From an uncultured Clostridia bacterium (lineage in GTDB: Bacteria > Bacillota > Clostridia > Oscillospirales > Acutalibacteraceae): 44,794 nucleotides of DNA. The DNA is taken from assembly GCA_946186245.1 (NCBI GenBank), contig CAMHMN010000013.1, positions 1-44,794 of the forward strand, written 5' to 3'. Both the position numbers and the translations under genes were made by a program. Numbering within the stretch: the first letter of the stretch is position 1; each line of letters begins with the position of its first letter. Positions 8,623 through 15,839 of the stretch are shown in pieces. The notes under the pieces are model-generated. The model was not told the DNA's origin. It saw only the letters and a program-made list of their open reading frames with translations, and ran no database searches.

Positions 8623-9024
8623 TTATCTGGGCTGGCCTTTAGGACCGACGTACTCAGCCTTGCCGAATGCCAGAATCAACTGGAAGATTGTCGGCAGGAA
8701 AAGCAGTCCGAAACCGAAGCCGATGCCCTTGCCGTATGCCTTTGCTATTCTGAAGTTCAGGATGATGAGATACACAAAATTCACGAACGGGATGAGCAAA
8801 AGCAGGAACTTCCAACCGTTGCCGTCCACGATCTTGACCAGGGTGTAAATGTTGTAGATCGGGATCAATGCCTTCCAACCGCCCTGACCTGCCTTCTTGA
8901 AAATGAACCACATAGCCAGGATGCCGAGCACGACAACGATAAGGGATGTGGTAGAAACAGACTGAAGCTGTTCCGAGTCAAACTGCATCACGGCAGAATT
9001 GTAAGTATCCAATGTATCTGTCAT
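8623..9024 (-). CDS. DUF5684-like small membrane protein
   Basis: A 133-residue protein with about three hydrophobic segments. The motif GWKALIPIYNIYTLVKI, followed by a FLLLLIPFVNFVYLIIL segment and AKAYGKGIGFGFGLLFLP, is characteristic of DUF5684/signal-peptidase-associated small membrane proteins of unknown role. The chosen ATG at 9024 has an AGGAGGTG site 6 nt upstream; an earlier in-frame GTG at 9033 lies within that site and is not used. It has its own promoter (9060-9088) and terminator, so it is monocistronic. Confidence 0.8.
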   Translation of the reverse strand: MTDTLDTYNSAVMQFDSEQLQSVSTTSLIVVVLGILAMWFIFKKAGQGGWKALIPIYNIYTLVKIVDGNGWKFLLLLIPFVNFVYLIILNFRIAKAYGKGIGFGFGLLFLPTIFQLILAFGKAEYVGPKGQPR

Positions 9025-9059
9025 AGTATTCACCTCCTCTTGTTATCATTGTTACAACT

Positions 9060-9088
9060 ATTATATATCCAAAACAGCTAAAAGTCAA
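9060..9088 (-). promoter_or_regulatory. Sigma-A promoter of the DUF5684-type gene
   Basis: TTGACT (9083-9088), 17-bp spacer and TATAAT (9060-9065) on the minus strand, 36 bp before the ATG at 9024. Confidence 0.75.
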
Positions 9089-9124
9089 TAAGAATGGAGA
9101 AAAATTCTATAGAATTATGCAAAT

Positions 9125-9166
9125 AAAAGCCGGAATGCGGACCGTTCACTGTCACATTCCGGCTTT
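9125..9166 (-). terminator. Intrinsic terminator of the kinase-like gene
   Basis: AAAGCCGGAATG (minus strand, 9155-9166) pairs perfectly with CATTCCGGCTTT (9126-9137), then TTATTT. It lies 13 bp after the stop at 9179. Confidence 0.85.
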
Positions 9167-9178
9167 GACTGCCATTGC

Positions 9179-10762
9179 TCAGATTTTCTCAGGAAGAATC
9201 ATGGTGATTCTCGTGCCCTTGCCGACGGTGGATTCGGCGGTGACCGAACCGCCCAGCTTCTCCACGACCGAGCGGGTGATGAAAAGACCCATGCCGGTGC
9301 GTCGTCCCGATTCATTCGGGGCATTGTCCCCCATGAAGCCCGCCATGAAGATATGCGGCAGGTCGTCATCCGAGATGCCGCAGCCGCTGTCGTCCACCAT
9401 CAGGTGAATCATGCTGCCTTCCTTCCTGGCGGATATGGCGATCTTGCCACCGAGACCGGTGAATTCCACGGCGTTGAATACAACCTGTGTCAAGGCAAAG
9501 ATCAGCCAGCGCTTGTCCGTGACAATATCAATATCCAGCCCCTTCCAGAGCAGGCCGATTCTCTTGTCCATAAAGAAGGGAGCGAAGCGTCTGAGGCATT
9601 CCTTGACCATTGCGGAGAAGTTGTATTTTTTCAGCTCGAGGTTGTCCTGGATGCTGTCGAGCATGGTGAAATAATAGATTCTGTCGAGCATGGCGTTGAC
9701 AAATTCGGCTTCCTTGCCGATGGAATCCGCCAATTTCTTGTCGGGCAGCGCTTCCACCTGCTTAAGCAGACGAATGGCGGCGGGTTTCGCGTCGGAAGCC
9801 CAGACCTCGACGCAATCGCTGTAAAGAATTTCGTCGTCGTCCATGTGGTCAAAGAATTCTTCGATTTCCTGACCACGTTCCGCACGACGGGCGGCTGCCT
9901 CCTCATCTGTGGGACGATAGGCGCTCTGAATGGGCTGCGGCTGGGCGATTTCCACCTTTTCGGGTTCGACTTTTACCTCGGGGGACGCGCCTCTGAAGGG
10001 AATCGACATCACCGGACCGCCCACGGGTTCCTCCAGCACCGGCCGGACGATACTCGGCGCGACCGTGTCGGCGGCAAACCGGACTTCTTCGCGCACAGGC
10101 TGCGAGGGGGAATCGAACGTCATGACCGGACTGCCGATCACATTGTCGTCAAAAGACGGCGCGGGTCGCTGCGGTTCCGGCTCGGGCTGCGGACGGAATT
10201 CAAATCTTGAAGGAGTGCTGCGGCGGAAAGGCTCCGGCTCTCTACGGGGTTCCTCCACCGGCTCCGGCACAGGATCGGGAACGACCGTGTATTCGATGTC
10301 GTCGCCGTAGTCGTCTTCCTCGCGGAATCCGTCGTCACCGAAGTCGCCGTCGCGGAAGTCGCCTTCATCGCCGTAATCACCGATTTCGCCGCCGTAATCA
10401 GGATTGTCAGGGGGATAATCGCCGTCCGGATTCTCCCTGAATCCCTGGGATTCATCCTGATAGCCGTAATCATCGGTTTCATCGTCAAAGAAATTATACT
10501 GCTCCTGTTTCGGAGGATAATCCTGCTGCTTGGGCTTGCGGGACATAATGAAATCAGCGATAATGATAGCCGCCATCAGCAGGAATCCGATCGCGACGGA
10601 AATCAGGGCGATCACACCGCCTGCCGAAGCCAGGGCGTCGATGAGAATGCCCAGCAGAGAGACGATGGCAAACACCAGAAAGCCCGCGGCGAGAATGCGC
10701 TTTTTCTTGTCCATATCCTTGATTACCGGAATCTTATCAAGCAGCGAATCCAGAAAATTCAT
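9179..10762 (-). CDS. Membrane histidine-kinase-like ATPase without a clear H-box
   Basis: A 527-residue protein with two hydrophobic segments (about 24-46 and 49-70), then a long acidic, Pro/Glu/Asp/Tyr-rich linker (about 75-300), then a C-terminal HATPase_c domain. ATP-site motifs are plain: N-box VVFNAVEFTG, G1 DDSGCGISDDDLPHIF and G2 GRRTGMGLFITRSVVEKLGG. Where a HisKA helix is expected (DRIYYFTMLDSIQDNLELKK) I see no canonical H-E/D-x-x-T/N/P phospho-acceptor box. It may phosphorylate a non-standard site or act as an ATP-binding signalling scaffold. There is no response regulator next to it. Confidence 0.8.
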   Translation of the reverse strand: MNFLDSLLDKIPVIKDMDKKKRILAAGFLVFAIVSLLGILIDALASAGGVIALISVAIGFLLMAAIIIADFIMSRKPKQQDYPPKQEQYNFFDDETDDYGYQDESQGFRENPDGDYPPDNPDYGGEIGDYGDEGDFRDGDFGDDGFREEDDYGDDIEYTVVPDPVPEPVEEPRREPEPFRRSTPSRFEFRPQPEPEPQRPAPSFDDNVIGSPVMTFDSPSQPVREEVRFAADTVAPSIVRPVLEEPVGGPVMSIPFRGASPEVKVEPEKVEIAQPQPIQSAYRPTDEEAAARRAERGQEIEEFFDHMDDDEILYSDCVEVWASDAKPAAIRLLKQVEALPDKKLADSIGKEAEFVNAMLDRIYYFTMLDSIQDNLELKKYNFSAMVKECLRRFAPFFMDKRIGLLWKGLDIDIVTDKRWLIFALTQVVFNAVEFTGLGGKIAISARKEGSMIHLMVDDSGCGISDDDLPHIFMAGFMGDNAPNESGRRTGMGLFITRSVVEKLGGSVTAESTVGKGTRITMILPEKI

Positions 10763-10831
10763 AGTATATAATCAACCTCCGTTTTCCTCGGCATGAACGA
10801 AATCAGATTCATTTCAGACCGATACCGTAAT

Positions 10832-10861
10832 ATTATAACTCACACATCGATTCAATGTCAA
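10832..10861 (-). promoter_or_regulatory. Sigma-A promoter of the kinase-like gene
   Basis: TTGACA (10856-10861), 18-bp spacer and TATAAT (10832-10837) on the minus strand, about 70 bp upstream of the start at 10762. Confidence 0.7.
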
Positions 10862-10916
10862 TTATATAATTATTAATAATTTGTATGAGATGTTCAAAAA
10901 TTCATTTTCCGGCATA

Positions 10917-10958
10917 AAAAAATGCTCCGAGCCGTTCTGCCGAAACGGGCCCGGAGCA
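10917..10958 (-). terminator. Intrinsic terminator of the small lipoprotein gene
   Basis: TGCTCCGGGCCCGTT pairs with AACGGCTCGGAGCA on the minus strand, followed by seven T, 14 bp after the stop at 10972. Confidence 0.85.
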
Positions 10959-10971
10959 AATTGATCTCGGT

Positions 10972-11343
10972 TTATGAAATCTTTCTGAATTCCATGGTAC
11001 CGGAGTTATCCTTCAGAGTGAGAATGCCGTCCTTGAAGGTGGCCTTGACGTTCTGACCTTTGAGAACGAAAATGCCGGTGCTGGCGTTGTATGTCATTTC
11101 ATTCGTCATGCCGAAAAGATCCATGGTCGCTGTATTGTCTTCTCTGATTTCCAGAGTCGCGGTTTTTCCTGCGGCCTTCAGGGTGCTCAGCTGTTCTTCG
11201 GTATAGCTTGTGCTACCGGCAGCAAAGCTGATAAGCTCATAGGTTCCCACGATTTCCGATTTCTTCAGACCTGCGCATGAAACCAGTGAGAAAACAAGCA
11301 GGCAAGCTATCATAACGCCGACTAATTTTTTCAAAAAAATCAC
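10972..11343 (-). CDS. Small lipoprotein with a lipocalin-like domain
   Basis: A 123-residue lipoprotein. The hydrophobic signal ends in LVSCAG, placing the lipidated Cys at residue 23. The mature part has the style of lipocalin-like or META-like stress domains (KSEIVGTYELISF, TATLEIREDNTATMDL, FKDGILTLKDNSGTMEF), typical of small Gram-positive lipoproteins of unknown role. The start codon is probably GTG at 11343; an in-frame TTG at 11334 is an alternative. It has its own promoter and terminator. The domain call is by pattern only. Confidence 0.75.
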   Translation of the reverse strand: MIFLKKLVGVMIACLLVFSLVSCAGLKKSEIVGTYELISFAAGSTSYTEEQLSTLKAAGKTATLEIREDNTATMDLFGMTNEMTYNASTGIFVLKGQNVKATFKDGILTLKDNSGTMEFRKIS

Positions 11344-11465
11344 ATCCAGTTACAAAAGATAAAAATAATAAAAACCAAATCGCGGCAGACTGCCTTTCTT
11401 TGAAAAAGGAGTTCGATTGGCAATTATTCGGTTGTGAATTCAAATAACGGCTGTTATTTACGTTA

Positions 11466-11494
11466 ATTATACATCAACCCGTATAAAAAATCAA
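11466..11494 (-). promoter_or_regulatory. Sigma-A promoter of the small lipoprotein gene
   Basis: TTGATT (11489-11494), 17-bp spacer and TATAAT (11466-11471) on the minus strand. The roughly 115-nt leader holds an inverted repeat, AAATAAC and GTTATTT separated by 4 nt (about 11445-11462), a possible operator. Confidence 0.65.
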
Positions 11495-11550
11495 GCAAAT
11501 ATTAAAAAAAGTTATCAATTATTGAACTTCTGTGCGTGTTTAGAACAGTC

Positions 11551-11597
11551 AAAAAACCGGCTGCTCCGCACGGAATGGCGAAGACAGCCGGCTTTTT
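11551..11597 (-). terminator. Intrinsic terminator of rplM-rpsI
   Basis: AAAAAGCCGGCTG pairs with CAGCCGGTTTTTT on the minus strand, 34 bp after the rpsI stop, ending in six T. Confidence 0.88.
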
Positions 11598-11630
11598 GTT
11601 GTTTGCGTGAGAAATGCCGTAAGGCAATGA

Positions 11631-12032
11631 TTATCTCTTGGAGAACTGAGGAGCACGTCTTGCAGCTTTGAGACCGTACTTCTTTCTTTCCTTCATTCTG
11701 GGGTCTCTGGTGAGGAAGCCTGCGCTCTTGAGCATGGGACGGAGGTTCTCGGTGTCGTACTGGAGCAGGGCTCTGGCAATGCCGTGACGGATTGCGCCGG
11801 CCTGACCGGTAACGCCGCCGCCGGTGACGTTGCAGACAACGTCAAAGCGATCGGTAAGACCTGTCAGCTCGAGGGGCTGACGGACGATAACCTTGAGAGT
11901 GTCAAGACCGAAATAATCGTCGATCTCTCTGTTGTTGATGACAATCTTGCCTGTTCCCTTGTAAAGTCTGACTCTGGCAACGGAGCTCTTTCTTCTGCCT
12001 GTGCCATAGAAAAACGGTGTCTTATCGTACAT
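11631..12032 (-). CDS. rpsI: 30S ribosomal protein S9
   Basis: Structural protein of the small ribosomal subunit whose C-terminal tail reaches the P-site tRNA. It has 133 residues with a typical start ([15 protein letters not shown]), the [20 protein letters not shown] core and the conserved basic end [16 protein letters not shown], so it is full length. It lies 21 bp after rplM in the universal rplM-rpsI operon order, with GGAGGA before the ATG. Regulation is probably through the leader upstream of rplM. Confidence 0.97.
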   Translation of the reverse strand: MYDKTPFFYGTGRRKSSVARVRLYKGTGKIVINNREIDDYFGLDTLKVIVRQPLELTGLTDRFDVVCNVTGGGVTGQAGAIRHGIARALLQYDTENLRPMLKSAGFLTRDPRMKERKKYGLKAARRAPQFSKR

Positions 12033-12053
12033 AAATTATATCCTCCTTCCGAA

Positions 12054-12482
12054 TTACATTGCCCAGATTTCGGGCTTCTGAGCCTCATGCTTGTGCTCTG
12101 CGCCTGCATAGAGATGCAGTCTGGTGAGAGCGGCTCTGCCGATGGTGGTGTTGGGAACCATGCCCTTAACGGCAAGCTCCATCACTCTGGTGGGCTTGGA
12201 CTTCATCAAAGTACCGGCCTTGGTCTCCTTGAGATGGCCTATGTAGCCGGTGTGACGGTAGTAGATCTTCTTCTCCAGCTTGCCGCCGGTGAGAACAGCC
12301 TTGTCGCAGTTGACGATGATCACATGATCGCCGCAATCCACATGGGGAGCGAAGATCGGCTTGGTTTTGCCTCTGAGAATATCGGCTGCCAGTGTAGCCA
12401 CACGGCCTACAGGCTTGCCTGCTGCATCGATTACATACCACTTGCGGTCAATTTCGCCGGCTTTGGGCATAAATGTTGACAT
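12054..12482 (-). CDS. rplM: 50S ribosomal protein L13
   Basis: Structural protein of the large subunit, 142 residues. It has the expected MSTFMPKAGEIDRKWYVIDA start, GKPVGRVATLAADILRGK, the DHVIIVNCDKAVLTGGK core, and VKGMVPNTTIGRAALTRLHLYAG near the end. The ATG at 12482 has GGAGG 8 nt upstream; a longer reading upstream has no such site. First gene of the rplM-rpsI operon. Confidence 0.97.
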   Translation of the reverse strand: MSTFMPKAGEIDRKWYVIDAAGKPVGRVATLAADILRGKTKPIFAPHVDCGDHVIIVNCDKAVLTGGKLEKKIYYRHTGYIGHLKETKAGTLMKSKPTRVMELAVKGMVPNTTIGRAALTRLHLYAGAEHKHEAQKPEIWAM

Positions 12483-12563
12483 AGCGTTTTCCTCCGTAAA
12501 AATATCAAATAATTTATGAACCACATGAAATGCGCCGGAATCAGGCGCATCCGTAAGCTCGCA
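12483..12563 (-). ncRNA. Probable L13 (rplM) leader RNA
   Basis: The roughly 80-nt leader from the promoter at 12570-12598 contains a strong hairpin, ATGCGCC and GGCGCAT with a 7-nt loop, just after a GCGAGCTTACGG stretch. Firmicutes carry an autoregulatory L13 leader at this place. I assign it mainly by position; I could not match the full consensus. Confidence 0.5.
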
Positions 12564-12569
12564 AGGAGT

Positions 12570-12598
12570 ATATTACCACAGAAACTTCCCCTTGTCAA
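12570..12598 (-). promoter_or_regulatory. Sigma-A promoter of rplM-rpsI
   Basis: Perfect -35 TTGACA (12593-12598), 17-bp spacer and TAATAT (12570-12575) on the minus strand. Transcription would start near 12563, giving the L13 leader. Confidence 0.8.
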
Positions 12599-12703
12599 CA
12601 CCTTTTTTTAAAAATTTAATTTACAATTATCATACCTCTGTTTTTCTCTTGTTTTCTCCCGCATACTCGCTCATACTCATTTGCCATTTTCAAAAAATTA
12701 GTC

Positions 12704-12732
12704 TTGACCCGTGCGGTTCGGGATAGTATAAT
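12704..12732 (+). promoter_or_regulatory. Sigma-A promoter of the lipoprotein gene at 12769
   Basis: TTGACC (12704-12709), 17-bp spacer and TATAAT (12727-12732), ending 36 bp before the ATG. Confidence 0.75.
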
Positions 12733-12768
12733 GAATAATAAATCCGTCACTACAATCTCTGGAGTTGA

Positions 12769-13740
12769 ATGATAATGGTCCGTACATCCCGCACAAAACG
12801 AATCAATGCCCGGATATGCCTATTCTGTGCCCGTCTGCTGGCTGTTCTGATGATAGGCGCGATGCTTCCCGCGGTGCTGGCTTCATGCGGCAAGGCCGGA
12901 GGAAGACGCGCCTCCGACTGGAAGGGCACATGGTACCGCGAAGGGGATTCGCCCTTCTCCCGCTGCCACTGCGAAATCAGCAACGTATCGAGCGGGGGAT
13001 TCGATTTCACACTGACGGTCTACAACGGCAACAAAGCCGGCGAGCTGAACAATTGCCACGCGGTCTTTCAGAAAAAGGTGAATGAATACATCCCCGAGGA
13101 TACCGATTTTGACAGCGAGAACGCCGCGTTCTTCAAAGAAAACATTCCGGAAGAGGAAGGCTATGCCGGCTATTACTACGCGGAGGACCCGAGAAGCTAC
13201 ATTGAATTCTGCTTTGACGCCTCCGAGGAGGACAAGCTGAACATCTCGTTCATCACCACCGGCGATTTTACCGAATGGACGGCGTTTGAAGGATTTCAGG
13301 AAAATTCCCAGATAACGGGCATTTTCTCCCACAAAGAGAGCTATATCAACGACAGCCTGTCCGAAATGGGCGTCCTGAAAGAGAAATGCGACAACAAACT
13401 GCGCAAGATGATGGGCGAAGACGTCTATTTCCGCCTGTGCTGCTGCTTCCAGATGCACAGTGAAGAAATCAGCGAACCCACCGGCAGCGTCAAGCAATAC
13501 GAATACGGAGGCGGCGTGCATTCGCATGACGGCATCGGGGGCATCATTCACTACGGTTCGATGGTGAATCAGGAATACGCCGCCTGTGTGATCGAATTTG
13601 ACGACGGAAGCGTCAGCGCGGCGGTTTCCTTCGAGGACCAGGCGCCTTCCTATTATTCCAACAACTGGGTTTATGAAAACGATCACCCCTATCCGATCAT
13701 TATCTGGCTGGAAAAGTACGCGGAATCGACCGGCAAGTGA
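12769..13740 (+). CDS. Lipoprotein of unknown function
   Basis: A 323-residue protein with a basic start (VRTSRTKRINAR), a hydrophobic signal and the lipobox LASCGKAG. The mature part begins with a short beta-rich domain (SDWKGTWYREG) resembling small lipid-binding or lipocalin-like modules, followed by an acidic alpha/beta region with several Cys (RLCCCFQMH). I do not recognise a family. It has its own promoter. An in-frame ATG at 12775 is an equally plausible start, because the GGAG at 12761 is better spaced for it. Confidence 0.7.
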   Translation: MIMVRTSRTKRINARICLFCARLLAVLMIGAMLPAVLASCGKAGGRRASDWKGTWYREGDSPFSRCHCEISNVSSGGFDFTLTVYNGNKAGELNNCHAVFQKKVNEYIPEDTDFDSENAAFFKENIPEEEGYAGYYYAEDPRSYIEFCFDASEEDKLNISFITTGDFTEWTAFEGFQENSQITGIFSHKESYINDSLSEMGVLKEKCDNKLRKMMGEDVYFRLCCCFQMHSEEISEPTGSVKQYEYGGGVHSHDGIGGIIHYGSMVNQEYAACVIEFDDGSVSAAVSFEDQAPSYYSNNWVYENDHPYPIIIWLEKYAESTGK

Positions 13741-13867
13741 TCCCGGCGCGGTTGGCCCGACGGAAAACGGTTCAGGATTCTTTTTATTTACAATTTGTTA
13801 TTCAAATTACTGAAAATTCCTTTATAATAGAGATTATCAACAAGATTTCTACGGGAGGTCGTGCATT

Positions 13868-14254
13868 ATGCCCAGAGGCAGCAATAAGGATTACAGCGCA
13901 AAAATGAGCGAAAACTTGAAAAAAGCCTTAACGGAAATGCTGATTCTGTCCTTTCTCAGCAAGAAAGATATGACGATCTACGAAATCCTGAATATCCTCG
14001 ACAAACAGAGCAACGGCATCTGCCGGATACAGTATCCCTACGGCGTGATTTACCGCATGTCTGACAGAGGATATATCGAAATCGCAGGCAAAGCCGTGTC
14101 CGACGACCGCAGAAGGATTCACTACCGCATCACCGACCTGGGCCGAGAATATCTCGAGAGAATCAACGGAGAATATCAGAGCTTCAAAACCGGTATGAGC
14201 ATGATTTTGCAGTATGTTGACAAAATCGGCGAAGAATCGGAAAACCGGAATTGA
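13868..14254 (+). CDS. PadR-like winged-helix transcriptional regulator
   Basis: A 128-residue DNA-binding protein. After a polar N-terminus come the PadR-type helices (LKKALTEMLILSFLSKKDMTIYEILNIL) and the wing (GVIYRMSDRGYIEI with DDRRRIHYRITDLGREYL), followed by a short C-terminal dimerisation helix. It is a good fit to the PadR family in length and order. A GGGAGG site precedes the ATG. The terminator at 14298-14348 separates it from the diacylglycerol kinase, so its target is unknown and may be itself. Confidence 0.88.
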   Translation: MPRGSNKDYSAKMSENLKKALTEMLILSFLSKKDMTIYEILNILDKQSNGICRIQYPYGVIYRMSDRGYIEIAGKAVSDDRRRIHYRITDLGREYLERINGEYQSFKTGMSMILQYVDKIGEESENRN

Positions 14255-14297
14255 TTCCACCGCACCCTGACAGGCTGTCACTGTTTACCATGGAAAG

Positions 14298-14348
14298 CGT
14301 TCGGAGCAGCGTTAAGAAACAGCTTAACTATTCCGGGCGTTTTTTATT
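14298..14348 (+). terminator. Intrinsic terminator after the PadR-like gene
   Basis: CGTTCGGA (14298-14305) pairs with TCCGGGCG (14332-14339) through two G-U pairs. An inner GTTAAG/CTTAAC hairpin adds stability, and TTTTTTATT follows. Confidence 0.7.
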
Positions 14349-14421
14349 AATAATCAGTTTAAATACTTGGTATAGAATAAGAATTTGAAAAACACAGGAT
14401 CCTTCGATTGGAGAAATATTG

Positions 14422-15345
14422 ATGGGTAGTATAAAGATCATGCTGATAATCAATCCCTGCGCAGGACGGAAATCGGGCAAAAAGAATTCGGAGAAAGTGC
14501 TCGCGCTTTTCAAGGAGAACGGCGCGGACTGCCATCTCTACATGACGGAAAAACGAGGAGACGCCACCCAATTCGTCATCAATGACGGGTCAAAATACGA
14601 CGTTGTGGCCTGCATGGGCGGCGACGGAACGCTCAATGAAGTCATCAACGGTCTGCTCAAGGCGGATCTGGACGTTCCGCTCGGATACATTCCCGCCGGC
14701 AGCACCAACGACTTTGCCCGAAGCATGCAGCTTTCAAAAAATCTGGAAACGGCCGTACACAACATCCTGACCTGCGGCGTCAAGGAGATTGACGCGGGTC
14801 TGTTCAATGACCGCTATTTCGGGTATGTTGCATCCTTCGGCATATTCACCCGCACCTCCTATTCCACCCCGCAGAAGGTCAAGAATGTGCTTGGCGGCAA
14901 GACGTCCTATCTGCTGCACGGAATAACCGAGCTTGGCAAGATCAGGACAGAACATATGCGCATCGAAACCAACGGGAAATCCTATGAAGGTGATTTTTTG
15001 TTCGGCGCCGTAACCAATTCGACATCGCTCGGCGGCGTGCTGAAGTACGACCCCCAGCTGGTGGACATGAATGACGGCAGGCTTGAGCTGATGCTTATTC
15101 ACAAGCCGAAGAATCCGGCGCAGCTTTTTTCCATTCTGAAAAGCCTGCTTTCCAAGAAGGTGACCGGAAATCCATACATTGTGTTTGACCGATCGGACAA
15201 GTTCACCGTATTGCCCAGCTCAAGATCCGACTGGTCGCTGGACGGCGAATTCGCCTATTCCACCGGCAGATGCGAGATGAAATGCATGAAACACAAAATC
15301 CGGTTTATCTGTCCCCAGGGCAACGAATCGGTCATATCATTGTAA
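14422..15345 (+). CDS. Diacylglycerol/lipid kinase (DagK family)
   Basis: A soluble lipid kinase of about 307 residues that phosphorylates diacylglycerol or a related lipid at the membrane face, recycling it for phospholipid and lipoteichoic acid synthesis. Signatures are LIINPCAGRKSGKK at the N-terminus, the nucleotide-binding CMGGDGTLNEVINGLL and the IPAGSTNDFARS motif, then the C-terminal DGEFAYS stretch of the DAGK/YegS fold. The ATG at 14422 has a GGAG 8 nt upstream; an in-frame TTG lies one codon before. The gene end overlaps the MerR remnant on the other strand. Confidence 0.92.
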   Translation: MGSIKIMLIINPCAGRKSGKKNSEKVLALFKENGADCHLYMTEKRGDATQFVINDGSKYDVVACMGGDGTLNEVINGLLKADLDVPLGYIPAGSTNDFARSMQLSKNLETAVHNILTCGVKEIDAGLFNDRYFGYVASFGIFTRTSYSTPQKVKNVLGGKTSYLLHGITELGKIRTEHMRIETNGKSYEGDFLFGAVTNSTSLGGVLKYDPQLVDMNDGRLELMLIHKPKNPAQLFSILKSLLSKKVTGNPYIVFDRSDKFTVLPSSRSDWSLDGEFAYSTGRCEMKCMKHKIRFICPQGNESVISL

Positions 15346-15536
15346 AAAAGAGGAGCTATGCATTGCAGACGGTGAAGGGCTTCTTCGTCATATAACCTGT
15401 AACCCGCCGGAGTCACCTCAGTGGGCGGAAGCAAGCCGATTTCGTCATAATAACGCAGTGTCGTGATGCTGATTCCTGTGAACCTGCCGACTTCGCTGAC
15501 GGAATACAGCTTTTGCGGCGACTGTGAATTTTGCAT
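15255..15536 (-). pseudogene. Truncated MerR-family regulator
   Basis: The first 60 or so codons encode a clean MerR HTH domain: KLYSVSEVGRFTGISITTLR, then YYDEIGLLPP and AGYRLYDEEALHRLQCI. After that the reading frame runs into antisense of the diacylglycerol kinase gene end (15345) and loses all similarity, so the dimerisation helix and effector domain are missing. The start (ATG 15536, AGGGAG upstream) and promoter are intact. This looks like a deletion that fused the remnant to the kinase 3' end. It is probably non-functional, though a DNA-binding fragment could still be made. Confidence 0.75.
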
Positions 15537-15559
15537 ATTGATCACTCCCTGCTGGTTTC

Positions 15560-15590
15560 ATTATAAACCGTTACGCCGCGTGAGAGTCAA
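15560..15590 (-). promoter_or_regulatory. MerR-type promoter with 19-bp spacer
   Basis: TTGACT (15585-15590) and TATAAT (15560-15565) on the minus strand, separated by 19 bp, the overlong spacing typical of MerR-controlled promoters. TTACGC and GCGTGA form an imperfect dyad inside the spacer. Confidence 0.7.
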
Positions 15591-15629
15591 GTGTTTTTTG
15601 GGGGAAAAATGGAAAAATGGAAAAAATGA

Positions 15630-15817
15630 AAGTGCGCAGCGCTGCAACGACCTTTGAAATGAAACGGGGTCAGGCAAATTGGATGAGCAATCTGATCCGA
15701 ATTCGCCTGACCTTGATTTTTTTTGGAATGGTCTTGCTCTGGGTCGACTTCGTCTCCCTCGTGAAGGCTCTGTCCTCACGCTCCAGCAAGGGCGCTGCGC
15801 GCTTTTCGTTTTTTGTT
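15630..15817. other. Structured intergenic element (candidate ncRNA or dispersed repeat)
   Basis: No gene is convincing here. AAGTGCGCAGCG (15630-15641) pairs over 12 bp (one G-U) with CGCTGCGCGCTT (15793-15804), followed by a T-rich tail. Inside are a long hairpin closed by GGTCAGGC/GCCTGACC (15668-15712, then TTGATTTTTTTT) and a second built on CTTG..CTGG/CCAG.CAAG with GTGAAGG/CCTCAC. The G-U pair favours the plus strand as the RNA. Either a structured RNA or a palindromic repeat would fit. Confidence 0.5.
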
Positions 15818-15839
15818 TATATTGTTTTCCTTCTCTTCC

